Shown here in pieces: positions 11,149-22,271 of a stretch of DNA of 64,000 nt. Made by a program: the position numbers and the translations under genes. Positions within the stretch are counted from its first letter, which is position 1; every line of letters begins with the position of its first letter. The stretch covers positions 233,024-297,023 of the forward strand of contig NZ_JADEWO010000002.1 in NCBI RefSeq assembly GCF_015207605.1, given 5' to 3'. The stretch is from Oculatella sp. LEGE 06141 (GTDB lineage Bacteria > Cyanobacteriota > Cyanobacteriia > Elainellales > Elainellaceae). The notes beneath the pieces were generated by a model that worked only from the letters and a program-made list of their open reading frames with translations, was not told where the DNA came from and made no database searches.

Positions 11149-11513
11149 CAGATTACCTCCGGAGCAAGAGATACAATTTTAGTAAAATTTTTATCTCGCA
11201 GCTCACGGGCAACCGGGCCAAAAACGCGCGTGCCACGGGGGTTGCCGTCTGCGTTGATAATGACAGCGGCGTTGTCATCAAAACGAATGCTCATACCGCT
11301 GTCGCGTCTTAGTCCTTTACGAGTGCGGACAACCACAGCTCGAACGACATCAGACTTTTTGACCGCCATGTTGGGAATTGCGTCTTTAACAACGGCGATG
11401 ATGATATCTCCAACACCAGCGTAACGACGGTTGCCGCCCAGCACTCGAATGCACATCAATTTACGCGCACCGCTGTTGTCTGCCACATTAAGATAAGATT
11501 CTTGCTGAATCAC
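11148..11513 (-). CDS. rplN: 50S ribosomal protein L14
   Basis: A 121-residue L14, part of the subunit interface. It begins [20 protein letters not shown] and ends VSLAPEVI. The length matches the family. It follows rpsQ by 32 bases and overlaps rplX by one base. Confidence 0.98.
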   Translation of the reverse strand: MIQQESYLNVADNSGARKLMCIRVLGGNRRYAGVGDIIIAVVKDAIPNMAVKKSDVVRAVVVRTRKGLRRDSGMSIRFDDNAAVIINADGNPRGTRVFGPVARELRDKNFTKIVSLAPEVI

Positions 11514-11545
11514 GGTTAGTCTCCCGACTCGTTAATTAGTGCGAC

Positions 11546-11797
11546 TTAAACTTCGGAGGAAGTGCTGAGGATGTCGGCTACAACCCAACGCTTCGTCCGG
11601 CTCAGTGGCCTGCTTTCTTGAATCCGAACGCGATCGCCCACATGACACTTATTTTCTTCATCGTGTGCTTTGTAGCGTTTGGTTCGAACCATAATCTTGC
11701 GATATTTAGGGTGGGGAGCGCGGTTCTCTACCGCAACCACGACCGTCTTATCCATTTTGTCGCTAACTACTAGGCCAACCCTTTCTTTAACTGCCAT
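11546..11797 (-). CDS. rpsQ: 30S ribosomal protein S17
   Basis: An 83-residue OB-fold S17. It shows [19 protein letters not shown] and [19 protein letters not shown], both typical. Six bases separate it from rpmC. Confidence 0.98.
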   Translation of the reverse strand: MAVKERVGLVVSDKMDKTVVVAVENRAPHPKYRKIMVRTKRYKAHDEENKCHVGDRVRIQESRPLSRTKRWVVADILSTSSEV

Positions 11798-11803
11798 TGA
11801 ACC

Positions 11804-12088
11804 TTACTCCTCTGCTGTTGCTTCCGCAGACGTTGCATCTTCTTGAGCCGTTGAAGACAGCGTCTTTTCATCTTGTTTGGTTGAGATTGCAGCTAGCCGT
11901 CTCTCACCCTCTAGCGTCATTAACTGAGCCAGGCGATGACGGGCATGCTTGAATTGGTGAGGCTTATTTTCTTGGCGAGTTGCCTTCTGGAAGCGCAATT
12001 CAAACAGTTGCTTTTTAGTAGCAATAATCTGCTCTTCAATCTCTTGATCACTTAACCCTCGAATATCCCCAATCTTAGGCAGAGGCAT
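11804..12088 (-). CDS. rpmC: 50S ribosomal protein L29 with acidic C-terminal tail
   Basis: The first ~65 residues are L29 (IGDIRGLSDQEIEEQI, LFELRFQKATRQENKPHQFK), a small helical hairpin at the exit tunnel that helps dock trigger factor and SRP. At 94 residues it carries an extra tail of about 25 residues rich in Ala, Thr and Glu (ending TSAEATAEE). The tail is longer than the bacterial norm and its role is unknown. Confidence 0.96.
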   Translation of the reverse strand: MPLPKIGDIRGLSDQEIEEQIIATKKQLFELRFQKATRQENKPHQFKHARHRLAQLMTLEGERRLAAISTKQDEKTLSSTAQEDATSAEATAEE

Positions 12089-12091
12089 AAC

Positions 12092-12511
12092 CTACGACTC
12101 CTCCGCTTCACGCGTGATGAACTTTGTCTTAATCGGCAGTTTATAGGCGGCTAAACGCATGGCTTCACGGGCGGTTGCCTCCGGAACTCCAGCAATTTCA
12201 AACAGGACTCTTCCGGGTTTGATCACCGCAACCCAGTACTCAGGATTTCCTTTACCAGAACCCATTCGGGTTTCAGCTGGACGCATGGTGACTGGTTTAT
12301 CGGGAAAAATGCGAATCCATATTTTTCCACCCCTACGGATATAACGAGTCATCGCTCGGCGGCTGGCTTCAATCTGACGAGCCGTAATCCAGGATGGCTC
12401 TAACGCTTGGAGTGCGAAGTCGCCAAAGTCGATTTTGTTGCCAGCGGTGGCCATACCGCGCATTCGCCCACGGTGTTGCTTACGGAATTTAGTTCGTTTA
12501 GGACTAAGCAT
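12092..12511 (-). CDS. rplP: 50S ribosomal protein L16
   Basis: A 139-residue L16 near the peptidyl-transferase centre. It starts [19 protein letters not shown] and has [21 protein letters not shown] and [19 protein letters not shown]. It ends three bases before the rpmC start. Confidence 0.98.
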   Translation of the reverse strand: MLSPKRTKFRKQHRGRMRGMATAGNKIDFGDFALQALEPSWITARQIEASRRAMTRYIRRGGKIWIRIFPDKPVTMRPAETRMGSGKGNPEYWVAVIKPGRVLFEIAGVPEATAREAMRLAAYKLPIKTKFITREAEES

Positions 12512-12574
12512 GATTCAGTACCTTGAGAGTTAAGAGGTCAGCTATTGGAACAGAAGCTATCCCTTCTTGATGAT

Positions 12575-13306
12575 TTAGCCTTCGTTTGAGCGATCCTCAA
12601 ACTGTTGGCGACGGCGTTGCTGACGACGGCGAGGTTGAGTATTAGCAGCGGGAGCAGGCTCTTCTTGACCGGGAATAATCTCACCTTTGAAGACCCACAC
12701 CTTGATGCCCAACACGCCATAAATCGTTTGCGCTGTACGGTAGGAATAGTCGATATCTGCCCGCAAGGTGTGTAGGGGAACCTTGCCTTCACGCGTGTAC
12801 TCTGTGCGGGCGATCTCAGCCCCGTTGAGCCGACCGCTGATTTGAATTTTGATGCCTTGGACACCAGCACGCTGGGCGCGTTGAATCGCTTGACGAACGA
12901 CTCTTCGGAAAGAAACCCGGCGCTCTAGCTGCTGGGCTACATACTCGGCAATCAGTGCCGCATCTGCGTCTACTCGCGCTACTTCGACCACATTGATGCG
13001 AATTTGGCGATCGCTGTCTCCCAATTCTTGCTGCAACCCGTTCCGCAAAGACTCAATTCCAGTGCCACCCCGACCTACAACAACCCCAGGCCGAGCCGTA
13101 TGCACTTCTAGATCAATCTGATCGGCTTTGCGCTCAATTCGCACCTGCGAGATGCCGGCGCTGTTCAGATTCTTCGTGATATAGTTGCGAATTTTGTAGT
13201 CTTCTTGCAACAGTTTTGGATAACGCGTCGAATCGGCAAACCATCTAGAGCGATGCTCTTGGGTAATGCCAAGACGAAAACCAACTGGATGAATCTTCTG
13301 TCCCAC
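12575..13306 (-). CDS. rpsC: 30S ribosomal protein S3
   Basis: A 243-residue S3 of the mRNA entry tunnel, with the start [18 protein letters not shown], a KH domain with the GXXG-type loop ([15 protein letters not shown]), and the C-terminal domain ([30 protein letters not shown]). The tail is rich in Arg and Gln. A gap of 63 bases precedes rplP. Confidence 0.98.
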   Translation of the reverse strand: MGQKIHPVGFRLGITQEHRSRWFADSTRYPKLLQEDYKIRNYITKNLNSAGISQVRIERKADQIDLEVHTARPGVVVGRGGTGIESLRNGLQQELGDSDRQIRINVVEVARVDADAALIAEYVAQQLERRVSFRRVVRQAIQRAQRAGVQGIKIQISGRLNGAEIARTEYTREGKVPLHTLRADIDYSYRTAQTIYGVLGIKVWVFKGEIIPGQEEPAPAANTQPRRRQQRRRQQFEDRSNEG

Positions 13307-13377
13307 AAGTCAATCCTCTAAGGTGAAGGCAGTACAAACTATAGGTATTTAAGGGAGCAGTTTTGCTCTCTAACGAG

Positions 13378-13737
13378 TTATTCTTCGCCAACACCAGGAG
13401 TGACGGCGATCGTAATATGACAGGTTGGCTTACGAATTTGATAAGCTCGACCCTGAGCACGCGGACGATACCGCTTTAACGAAGGCCCTTGATCAGCGTA
13501 CGCCTGACTAACGACCAAGTCTGCGGGGGCATAACCAGCGTTATGCTCAGCGTTGGCTACAGCAGAACGCAGAACCTTCAAAACAGGCTCACATGCCCGA
13601 TAGGGCATAAATTCTAAAACGATGAGTGCCTCTCGATAGCTCCGTCCTCGAATTTGGTCGAGAACACGACGCACCTTGTGGGGCGACATGCGAATATAAC
13701 GAGCGACTGCTTTAACTTCTTCAGTAGCGGTGACCAT
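13378..13737 (-). CDS. rplV: 50S ribosomal protein L22
   Basis: A 119-residue L22, whose beta hairpin lines the exit-tunnel constriction. It shows [21 protein letters not shown] and the C-terminal hairpin [20 protein letters not shown]. It follows rpsS by about 60 bases. Confidence 0.98.
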   Translation of the reverse strand: MVTATEEVKAVARYIRMSPHKVRRVLDQIRGRSYREALIVLEFMPYRACEPVLKVLRSAVANAEHNAGYAPADLVVSQAYADQGPSLKRYRPRAQGRAYQIRKPTCHITIAVTPGVGEE

Positions 13738-13799
13738 TGTTTTCTCCTTTAGCTTCCAGCCGTGCCAAGACTTACTGTGCGGCTGTTCACTTCGCTTTC

Positions 13800-14078
13800 T
13801 TATCGACGAGCTTTCTTGTCACCCTTGGCATGACCCCGAAAGGTTCGGGTGGGAGCAAACTCTCCTAACTTATGCCCTACCATTTGCTCGGTGACATAAA
13901 CCGGAACATGTTGGCGACCGTTGTGGACAGCGATCGTATGCCCAATCATCAATGGCAGGATAGTAGAGGCTCGTGACCATGTTTTGATCACTTGCTTCTC
14001 GTTTTTCTCATTGAGCCGCTCAATTTTCGTGAGCAGGTGATCTGCGATAAACGGACCTTTCTTTAAAGAGCGAGACAT
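13800..14078 (-). CDS. rpsS: 30S ribosomal protein S19
   Basis: A 92-residue S19 of the 30S head, which complexes with S13. It starts [16 protein letters not shown] and shows [17 protein letters not shown] and [16 protein letters not shown]. The length is standard. Confidence 0.98.
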   Translation of the reverse strand: MSRSLKKGPFIADHLLTKIERLNEKNEKQVIKTWSRASTILPLMIGHTIAVHNGRQHVPVYVTEQMVGHKLGEFAPTRTFRGHAKGDKKARR

Positions 14079-14170
14079 GACTTAAGCGAACCTCCAACGA
14101 GTGCGAGCCTTGATAACACAGGGTCGGTACCAAATGAACAACAAATTGGGTACCCCACACAGAACCAGAT

Positions 14171-15034
14171 TTAAGTATCCCGACCGCCTTTACCCCGCTT
14201 CGACGACTTACGGCGACGCCGGACAATTAGCGCATTGCTCTGTTTGTTGCGCTTACGCGTCTTTTTCCCCAAAGCTGGCTTGCCCCAGGGCGTGACAGGC
14301 CCCGACCGACCAATGGGTGCGCGACCCTCTCCACCACCGTGGGGGTGGTCAACCGGGTTCATCACGCTCCCTCTAACTTCCGGTCTTCGCCCTAACCAGC
14401 GCTTGCGACCTGCTTTTCCAAGGCTTGTATTTCGGACATCCGCGTTGCCAACTTGCCCAATCGTGGCATAGCATTCGCGGCGAATTAGCCGAACTTCTCC
14501 AGACGGAAGTTTGAGAGAAACAAAGTTTCCTTCTTTCGCAACCACCTGCGCTGATGCACCTGCCGCCCGCACAATCTGGCCACCCCGTCCGGGAACCAGC
14601 TCAACGTTGTGAACCGAAGTTCCTAGCGGAATGTTGCTTAAAGGAAGGGCATTGCCAACTTCATACGGCGAGTTTGGCCCGGAGATCACCGATGTGCCCA
14701 CTGCCAAGCCAGCGGGATGAAGAATATACCGTTTTTCCCCATCCTGATAGTGCAACAGTGCAATTCGTGCGTTTCGGTTGGGATCGTATTCGACCGCTGC
14801 TACCTTGGCCGGAATATTGTGCTTATTGCGATAAAAATCGATGATGCGATAAAGCCGCTTGTGCCCACCACCACGATGGCGACAGGTAATCACACCACGG
14901 TTGTTTCGCCCCTTGGGGTTGTGTGACGAACGAACAAGTGACTTTTCTGGCTCAGTTTTGGTGATTTCGCTGAAGTCAGAAACGCTACGTTCGCGGGTAC
15001 CAGGTGTATACGGACGGTAATTACGGATAGGCAT
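14171..15034 (-). CDS. rplB: 50S ribosomal protein L2
   Basis: A 287-residue L2, a core protein near the peptidyl-transferase centre. It shows [21 protein letters not shown] and the C-terminal signature [19 protein letters not shown], whose His is conserved in the family. The last 25 residues are basic. It follows rplW by 55 bases. Confidence 0.98.
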   Translation of the reverse strand: MPIRNYRPYTPGTRERSVSDFSEITKTEPEKSLVRSSHNPKGRNNRGVITCRHRGGGHKRLYRIIDFYRNKHNIPAKVAAVEYDPNRNARIALLHYQDGEKRYILHPAGLAVGTSVISGPNSPYEVGNALPLSNIPLGTSVHNVELVPGRGGQIVRAAGASAQVVAKEGNFVSLKLPSGEVRLIRRECYATIGQVGNADVRNTSLGKAGRKRWLGRRPEVRGSVMNPVDHPHGGGEGRAPIGRSGPVTPWGKPALGKKTRKRNKQSNALIVRRRRKSSKRGKGGRDT

Positions 15035-15089
15035 GGCTCAAAACTCTAGGTTGCACTGCGTCAGCGGTTAGCGAAGCAATTAGTCAAAA

Positions 15090-15392
15090 CTACACTTCGG
15101 GGAATAGGGTGATGGAATCGCCCGGAGCTAAAGTCACTACAGCTCGCTTATATTGAGGTTTGTGTCCAAGGAATTTGCCAATTCGCCGAGTTTTGCGGGG
15201 CGGTTTGTGCGTATTCACCTGAATCACTTTGACATCAAATAGCTCTTCAATAGCGGCCTTGATATCTGGCTTTGTTGCATTGGGGGCAACTTCAAAGGTG
15301 TACTTGTTCTCTTCTAACAAAACAGTTGCTTTCTCTGTCACCAGAGGACGGCGCACCAAGTCTGCTAGAGCACGGGGATCAACCTTAGTCAC
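15090..15392 (-). CDS. rplW: 50S ribosomal protein L23
   Basis: A 100-residue L23 at the exit tunnel, where trigger factor and SRP dock. Visible are [24 protein letters not shown] and [21 protein letters not shown]. Its first eight bases overlap the end of rplD, which implies coupled translation. Confidence 0.98.
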   Translation of the reverse strand: MTKVDPRALADLVRRPLVTEKATVLLEENKYTFEVAPNATKPDIKAAIEELFDVKVIQVNTHKPPRKTRRIGKFLGHKPQYKRAVVTLAPGDSITLFPEV

Positions 15393-16017
15393 CGTAGACC
15401 TCCTGAATTTTCTCGATAGCGGAAGCGGTTACTACAAGTTTGTCGGCCGCTAAGATGTCAAATATGTTCAGATTGTGAGCAGAGAGCATCCTGAGCTTGC
15501 TAACGTTCCGTGCAGAGAGGTAGACGTTTTGATCTCGGTCAGAGACAATTAGCAACACTTTTTCGCCCGGTTCGACGCCCCAACGGGACATAGCACCGAG
15601 AAGTTCTTTTGTCTTGGGTCGAGAAAACTGCTCTGCAAAATCGGCAACGACTACCAGGTCATCTACACGGCTCTGAAACGCAGTTCGCAACGCCAAACGC
15701 CGCTCTTTTCGGTTCATTTTGACGGAGTAGTCTCTTGGCTTGGGGCCAAAGATAACACCGCCACCTCGCCATAGCGGTGAGCGGTTAGAACCAGCACGTG
15801 CCCGACCCGTACCTTTCTGTCTCCAGGGCTTACGTCCACCCCCTCTAACTTCAGCGCGGGTTTTAGCCGATGCGGTGCCCTGACGAGCATTGTTCATTTG
15901 GCGGACTAATGCCCGATGAACAACATGGGCAGCGCTCTCTTCCTTTGCAATTCGCAACTCCAGGGAAGCTGTGCCTGCTTCGGCTCCTTGCCAATCTCGA
16001 ATGACGCAATCAACCAT
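15385..16017 (-). CDS. rplD: 50S ribosomal protein L4
   Basis: L4, whose long loop reaches the exit-tunnel constriction. The conserved loop is [20 protein letters not shown] chose the ATG at 16017 ([15 protein letters not shown], 210 residues): it has GGGAG seven bases upstream and matches the family start, while the open frame to 16098 does not. In some bacteria L4 regulates its own operon through the leader; no such leader structure can be proven here. Confidence 0.97.
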   Translation of the reverse strand: MVDCVIRDWQGAEAGTASLELRIAKEESAAHVVHRALVRQMNNARQGTASAKTRAEVRGGGRKPWRQKGTGRARAGSNRSPLWRGGGVIFGPKPRDYSVKMNRKERRLALRTAFQSRVDDLVVVADFAEQFSRPKTKELLGAMSRWGVEPGEKVLLIVSDRDQNVYLSARNVSKLRMLSAHNLNIFDILAADKLVVTASAIEKIQEVYGD

Positions 16018-16102
16018 CGTTATATCTCCCAATATGCACGGGCTTTGATCACAAGTTCTGTTAGTCAACTCCAGCCTTGATTCCTGGCCCAAACTCAAGT
16101 TT

Positions 16103-16747
16103 CTATACTTTTGCGCGGCCTACCAGTTTCGCAGGCGTGATACTGATTAGAGCACCTGGCTTCCCAGGAACTGCTCCTCTAATTAATAGGAGATTGCGAT
16201 CGACATCGACCCGCACTACCGTCAACTTCCGAGTGGTTACCTGGGTGCCGCCTAACCGACCCGCCATTCGTTTGCCGGGATAGACGCGACCTGGGGTTGT
16301 ACCCGCACCTGTGGAACCGGGAAGACGGTGGTTCTTTGAACCGTGCGCCATCGGACCACGCTTGAAGTTGTGACGCTTCTGATAACCAGCAAATCCACGA
16401 CCGATGCTAGTACCTGTGACATCAATAATTTGACCCGCTTCAAACGCATCAGCTTTGAGCTGTTGACCCAGTTCAAAACTGCTTGAGTCTTCAACACGAT
16501 ATTCGTGCAGATGTCTTAACGGGGGCGATTCGGTTTTGGCAAGATGGCCTAGCTCCGGTTTGTTGAGAGCTTTAGCAGATACCTGACCGTAACCAACCTG
16601 TATGGCAGTATAGCCGTCAGTTTTGGTGGTTTTGATTTGAGTGATGGTACATGGCCCTGCCTGAACGACCGTAACAGGAATAGCCTTTCCTGTTTCGTCA
16701 AACACTTGAGTCATGCCAAGTTTCGTGCCGAGAATTCCAACAGACAC
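16103..16747 (-). CDS. rplC: 50S ribosomal protein L3
   Basis: A 214-residue L3, an early assembly protein, and the first gene of the cluster. I place the start at GTG 16747 because the protein then begins (M)[17 protein letters not shown], exactly as in the family. GGGAG lies about ten bases upstream. The upstream frame to 16825 is unlike L3. The conserved [22 protein letters not shown] segment includes the Gln/His region that is methylated in other bacteria. rpsJ is not upstream, as usual in cyanobacteria. Confidence 0.96.
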   Translation of the reverse strand: MSVGILGTKLGMTQVFDETGKAIPVTVVQAGPCTITQIKTTKTDGYTAIQVGYGQVSAKALNKPELGHLAKTESPPLRHLHEYRVEDSSSFELGQQLKADAFEAGQIIDVTGTSIGRGFAGYQKRHNFKRGPMAHGSKNHRLPGSTGAGTTPGRVYPGKRMAGRLGGTQVTTRKLTVVRVDVDRNLLLIRGAVPGKPGALISITPAKLVGRAKV

Positions 16748-17202
16748 AGTAACGAGTCTCCCTTGTTTTTTACAAGCCGCAAAGGAGCCGGGCTGCGATC
16801 GCCTCGCTAGCCCATCGTGCTCCAATGACTCCTATTCACAGAAACCGACTTACGAACACCTATTTGCGTTACCTACAAACAAGCGCTTGAAAGCCAAAAC
16901 CTCTCAAATCAGCTTGAAGGTCAAAAACCGTTCGTCTAGCGCTGGTGCTGCTTCGGTCGCCGGGACTTGAACAAAAAACTCGTTCAGTATCCCACAGGTA
17001 CACTTGAAGTCTTAATCTGATGCAAGGTTCAAGCAACGTTTGCTCTCACAAGCGAGTTGCCTCTGAACGGTTTGGGTAGCTCCGACGGTTATGTCAGCCC
17101 AAGACTGCCCTGAGAGGCGTTGCCCGATTTCAGAAAAAACCGTTACTTCCTAACTTGATTTAGGGTAAGCAACAAGCGTCCTGATTTTGGCGGCAGTTAT
17201 CT

Positions 17203-17231
17203 ATCATAAACAAAGAATACAGACTTGTCTA
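17203..17231 (-). promoter_or_regulatory. candidate sigma-70-type promoter of the ribosomal cluster
   Basis: On the minus strand TAGACA (17226-17231) and TATGAT (17203-17208) are separated by exactly 17 bases, each one mismatch from consensus. They face rplC, about 450 bases away. Seen in sequence only; no transcription data. Confidence 0.45.
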
Positions 17232-17332
17232 GTGCAAATCCTAGTCAAGTTTGTAGCCTTGTCTGGAAGCCTCTGCCATTGTGGCACAAAATTTCGCAGT
17301 CGGGGAGATTTCGTTAGAGTTAGATTTGGACG

Positions 17333-17361
17333 TTGATGAGCGATCGCGCGGTCATTATAAT
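17333..17361 (+). promoter_or_regulatory. candidate sigma-70-type promoter of ndhN
   Basis: TTGATG (17333-17338), a 17-base spacer that contains a HIP1 site, and a perfect TATAAT (17356-17361). It would give a 5' untranslated region of roughly 120 bases before the ndhN ATG. Confidence 0.5.
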
Positions 17362-17491
17362 AATCGAGAAAATCGAGAATTAGCCGAATTGAGAATGAGT
17401 CGAGACTTGAGGCAGGTTTTGCGTTTATCTACAGCCTGCTGGGTCAAAGTTCGATGATAAATTACATAGATATGGTTAAGGCAGGAGATTC

Positions 17492-17968
17492 ATGGCACTC
17501 ATCACAACGGGTAAGACATTCATCCGAGACTTGGAAGCGGCTGGTGCTTTAGGGGTATTTGTGCCACTAGAAGGTGGGCATGAGGGGCGTTATCAGCGTC
17601 GCTTACGGGCGGCCGGATATGACGTCCTTCACATCACAGCGAAAGGATTGGGCGATGTTTCTGCCTATTTAATGGATGTGCATGGAGTGCGTCCACCGCA
17701 CCTGGGTAAGAAAGATACAGGACGGGGTGCCGCTGTTGGCTATCGTTACTATCTTCCACCCGTGGCTAAGTATCGTGTTGAGCAGTTAACCCCGAAGATG
17801 AAGGGCGTAGCCATCTGGCTGATTGAAGGCAACATCCTGGCTCGTCACGAACTGGAATATTTGAGCACCCTGTCTGAGATTGAGCCTCGCATCAAAGTGG
17901 TGATCGAAATGGGAGGCGATCGCAGCTTTACCTGGAAACCGCTGAAAACTATTGTGGCGGCTGCTTAA
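17492..17968 (+). CDS. ndhN: NAD(P)H-quinone oxidoreductase subunit N
   Basis: NdhN, a subunit specific to the cyanobacterial and chloroplast NDH-1 complex. It belongs to the hydrophilic connecting part in thylakoid membranes and supports cyclic electron flow and respiration. The 158-residue length and the segments FVPLEGGHEGRYQRRLRAAGY, AKGLGDVSAYLMDVHGVRPPHLG and YLPPVAKYRVEQLTPKMKG are diagnostic. GGAG lies seven bases before the ATG. It is divergent from rplC, an arrangement I recall from other cyanobacteria. Confidence 0.96.
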   Translation: MALITTGKTFIRDLEAAGALGVFVPLEGGHEGRYQRRLRAAGYDVLHITAKGLGDVSAYLMDVHGVRPPHLGKKDTGRGAAVGYRYYLPPVAKYRVEQLTPKMKGVAIWLIEGNILARHELEYLSTLSEIEPRIKVVIEMGGDRSFTWKPLKTIVAAA

Positions 17969-18161
17969 TGTTGTTATGACTGATTCGTTGACAGAATAGC
18001 ATTTAGCGTTTGTTGGTCTGAATTTGGAATTTGGCTCTTCTCCATTGAAGACAGTGGAAAGCTTCACAATACAACTTAGTACCCCGGTGGGGAATTCAAC
18101 GGATGAATTTAGGTTGCTACTGTGATTGTGGTCATCGTTGTTTATGTTGGTTACTAAACCT

Positions 18162-18308
18162 ATGAGCCAAAAAGATTTTAATCCCCCTCGTCGCGGCAAA
18201 CCCAGACGCATTGAAGCGGGTGGTACTCGAGCCAGAGAGGAGCAGGGATCATTCCCAATTGATCCCAACAAGCCCATTGATCCAACTCAACCAAACAACG
18301 GTTTATAA
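18162..18308 (+). CDS. small hypothetical protein resembling the DUF928 N-terminus
   Basis: A 48-residue frame beginning MSQKDFNPPRRGKPRRIEAG, then GTRAREEQG and a Pro-rich end. The PP-x-RG-x-P-x-R-x-E-x-GGTR-like pattern recalls the start of the mature part of DUF928 proteins, which are secreted and common in cyanobacteria. Here the rest of the domain and a signal peptide are missing. It may be a relic or a short unrelated gene. The frame opens upstream to 18126 without a good ribosome-binding site. Confidence 0.35.
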   Translation: MSQKDFNPPRRGKPRRIEAGGTRAREEQGSFPIDPNKPIDPTQPNNGL

Positions 18309-18423
18309 ACCGCAAGTTAATGTCGATTCAATAAGTGGGCTGCGATCGGTCTACTCACTGCCTCAGCCAACTAGCAATGTATTTCAGGCTGACTGTGTCC
18401 CTGCGAGTGTAGGACTGGGTGAT

Positions 18424-18465
18424 CTCTGTATGGTTGAAGTAATGCCAACCTTCAACCATACAGAG
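18424..18465. repeat. perfect inverted repeat, 16-bp arms, 10-base loop
   Basis: CTCTGTATGGTTGAAG (18424-18439) is the exact reverse complement of 18450-18465. No T-run follows on either strand. It could be a terminator, a small RNA element or a protein-binding site; the sequence does not decide. Confidence 0.75.
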
Positions 18466-18547
18466 CCAAAAGATGCGCTAATCGACTCTGCTGGCTGGTT
18501 CTGAGGCAGAGTCCTGCTGGGGTACGTTGAACTTTATAAATAGCAGC

Positions 18548-18574
18548 CGACGGTTACAACTGGTTGAACCGTCG
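18548..18574. repeat. inverted repeat, 8-bp arms, 11-base loop
   Basis: CGACGGTT (18548-18555) pairs with AACCGTCG (18567-18574). It lies 217 bases before ldpA. The function is unknown. Confidence 0.55.
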
Positions 18575-18790
18575 CAATGGTCTGCATTCGCCTTTTTTGC
18601 CCGTAAGAGAATCAACTTCTCTATTCTCTTATCCTCTGTCTCTCCGTTTGGGCATTGACCATCTCATTTCCCCGTGATTAAAGGCGATCGCGCGATTGGG
18701 GGCTACATCTAAGCAGCTTGGCTTTGTAGTACACTAAGTTAGTAGCGTTTGATCCTCGCTATTTCTTGAGTAACCCTCTAGCATAGAGGG

Positions 18791-20044
18791 GTGAACAATT
18801 TGTACCATCCCCTACAAGCTCTGAGGGAAGGGCACTGGTTCAAGTTAATTTGTGGAGCCAGTTTTCAGCACCTTCCTGCCGTTCGTAGTCTCACATTAGC
18901 GTATGCTTTGGCTGGAGCCGACTGTATTGATGTCGCTGCAAACCCTGCTGTAATCGCAACGGCTCAAGATGCGCTACACGTTGCAAGACGGCTGATGAAC
19001 GCCGCCACGGCTCGCGGCTTTAGTACACCTGGCGTACCGCTGTTGATGGTGAGTTTGAACGATGGAGACGATCCGCATTTTCGCAAAGCGGAGTTTGATT
19101 CTACCATTTGTCCAGGCGATTGCCCCCGGCCATGTGAAACGATTTGTCCGGCACAAGCGATCGTTTTTGAGCGACCGGGTGACGGCTTTTCTGGCGTTTT
19201 GGACGATCGCTGCTACGGTTGTGGCCGCTGTTTACCCATTTGCCCAATTCAGCAGATCTCAACCCGCTCCTATGTTTCTACCCCGGCTGCGATCGCTCCA
19301 CTCGTATTAGAGGGAGTTGATGCAGTTGAAATTCATACCCAGGTGGGGCGGCTTAATGATTTCAAACGGCTTTGGCAAGCCATTGTTCCGTGGGTCGATC
19401 GTCTTAAACTGATTGCGATTAGCTGCCCTGACGGTGAAGATTTAATTGACTATCTCTGGGCGCTTTATGACCTGATTTCGCCCTTACCCTGTCCTTTAAT
19501 CTGGCAAACGGACGGCAGGCCGATGAGCGGTGATATTGGCCATGGAGCGACCCGTGCCACGGTGAAGCTGGGTCAGAAGGTTTTAGCGGCAGGGCTGCCA
19601 GGATATGTACAGTTAGCGGGAGGAACGAATCGTCATACTGTAGATAAACTCAGGTCAATGGGGTTGCTGACTCATATCAACCCTGCTGCTCAACCAGGTT
19701 CCTTTCAGTACGCTGCCCCTGCAACTCAGCGAACCCGCTACATCTCTGGCGTTGCGTATGGCAGCTATGCTCGTGTTCTGTTGTCTCCGTTATTAGGGCA
19801 GCTAGAAGCTCGAAACGATCAAGGCGATGCTGATGCCTTAACAGTGTTGTCTTTGGAGGCGGTTCCGTCTATTCCATCCCATCTGGAGCACTGTGTTGAT
19901 ACCTCAACCATTCATATCCCGGTTCGGTCGATCGCCCTGGAAGACCACCCTGACTTGCTTTGGCAAACCGTGAGTCTTGCCGATTCCCTCGTATCTCAAC
20001 TTAAATCTCCCATGAACACACCTGATATTCCTGTCCATGTTTGA
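18791..20044 (+). CDS. ldpA: light-dependent period iron-sulfur protein LdpA
   Basis: LdpA in Synechococcus elongatus is an iron-sulfur protein that senses redox state and adjusts circadian period to light intensity. The diagnostic N-terminus is LYHPLQALREGHWFKLICG. Two clusters of Cys fit 4Fe-4S sites: C107, C111, C115, C119 (CPGDCPRPCETIC) and C141, C144, C147, C151 (CYGCGRCLPIC). The start is GTG at 18791 with AGAGGGG directly upstream; the protein has 417 residues. Followed by ycf45 about 100 bases later. Confidence 0.93.
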   Translation: MNNLYHPLQALREGHWFKLICGASFQHLPAVRSLTLAYALAGADCIDVAANPAVIATAQDALHVARRLMNAATARGFSTPGVPLLMVSLNDGDDPHFRKAEFDSTICPGDCPRPCETICPAQAIVFERPGDGFSGVLDDRCYGCGRCLPICPIQQISTRSYVSTPAAIAPLVLEGVDAVEIHTQVGRLNDFKRLWQAIVPWVDRLKLIAISCPDGEDLIDYLWALYDLISPLPCPLIWQTDGRPMSGDIGHGATRATVKLGQKVLAAGLPGYVQLAGGTNRHTVDKLRSMGLLTHINPAAQPGSFQYAAPATQRTRYISGVAYGSYARVLLSPLLGQLEARNDQGDADALTVLSLEAVPSIPSHLEHCVDTSTIHIPVRSIALEDHPDLLWQTVSLADSLVSQLKSPMNTPDIPVHV

Positions 20045-20143
20045 TGTTGGGACATTGTAAGGAGCCATTATTTCTGTGGCTCTTTGGGTTCCCTCCACGG
20101 CTTAGTAGTGTTTCCTGCATTTTTTATTAACCTAAGATTGCTC

Positions 20144-22018
<1,875 letters not shown>

Positions 22019-22059
22019 ACGGTTTGGGATTAAAGCAAGTGAATCACAAGTGAATTAGT

Positions 22060-22086
22060 AAAGGGGCACAACCATGTGCCCCTTTT
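22060..22086 (+). terminator. intrinsic terminator after ycf45
   Basis: An 11-bp perfect stem AAAGGGGCACA / TGTGCCCCTTT with an ACCA tetraloop, followed by a further T. The A and T flanks make it plausible on both strands. It is 42 bases after the ycf45 stop. Confidence 0.85.
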
Positions 22087-22271
22087 GGTTAGAGATGCTC
22101 TTAGGTGCTCTACTTTCCTGAGCCATGTAATGAGGCTGTAGCGGTTGCTCTAGCAACATTCCATTGCCTTAACCGCAACCAAAGCATGGTTAAGACCACA
22201 AATTTTGGATGTGACTGTTCAATATTTGGATCTTAAGGGTACTTTAAGGATTAAACTATCTCCTAAGATAG

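Larger units (their letters stand above)
16748..17491. other. 744-base divergent intergenic region between rplC and ndhN
   Basis: No supported gene. It holds the leader of the ribosomal cluster (minus strand) and the 5' region of ndhN (plus strand). I find a candidate promoter for each direction, listed separately. A T-loop-like stretch near 16958-16974 is not part of a tRNA. The rplC leader would be about 450 bases long, enough room for regulatory structure, but I cannot fold it here. Confidence 0.7.
18309..18790. other. 482-base intergenic region upstream of ldpA
   Basis: No supported gene. It contains a perfect 16-bp hairpin (18424-18465) and an 8-bp hairpin (18548-18574), listed separately. 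The AT-rich stretch before 18790 should contain the ldpA promoter, which I could not fix. Confidence 0.6.

Noticed and set aside
16950..16985. T-loop-like gttcaagtcccgg on the minus strand, possible tRNA
   Set aside because: No matching 5' T-stem, no anticodon arm and no acceptor pairing in the surrounding bases.
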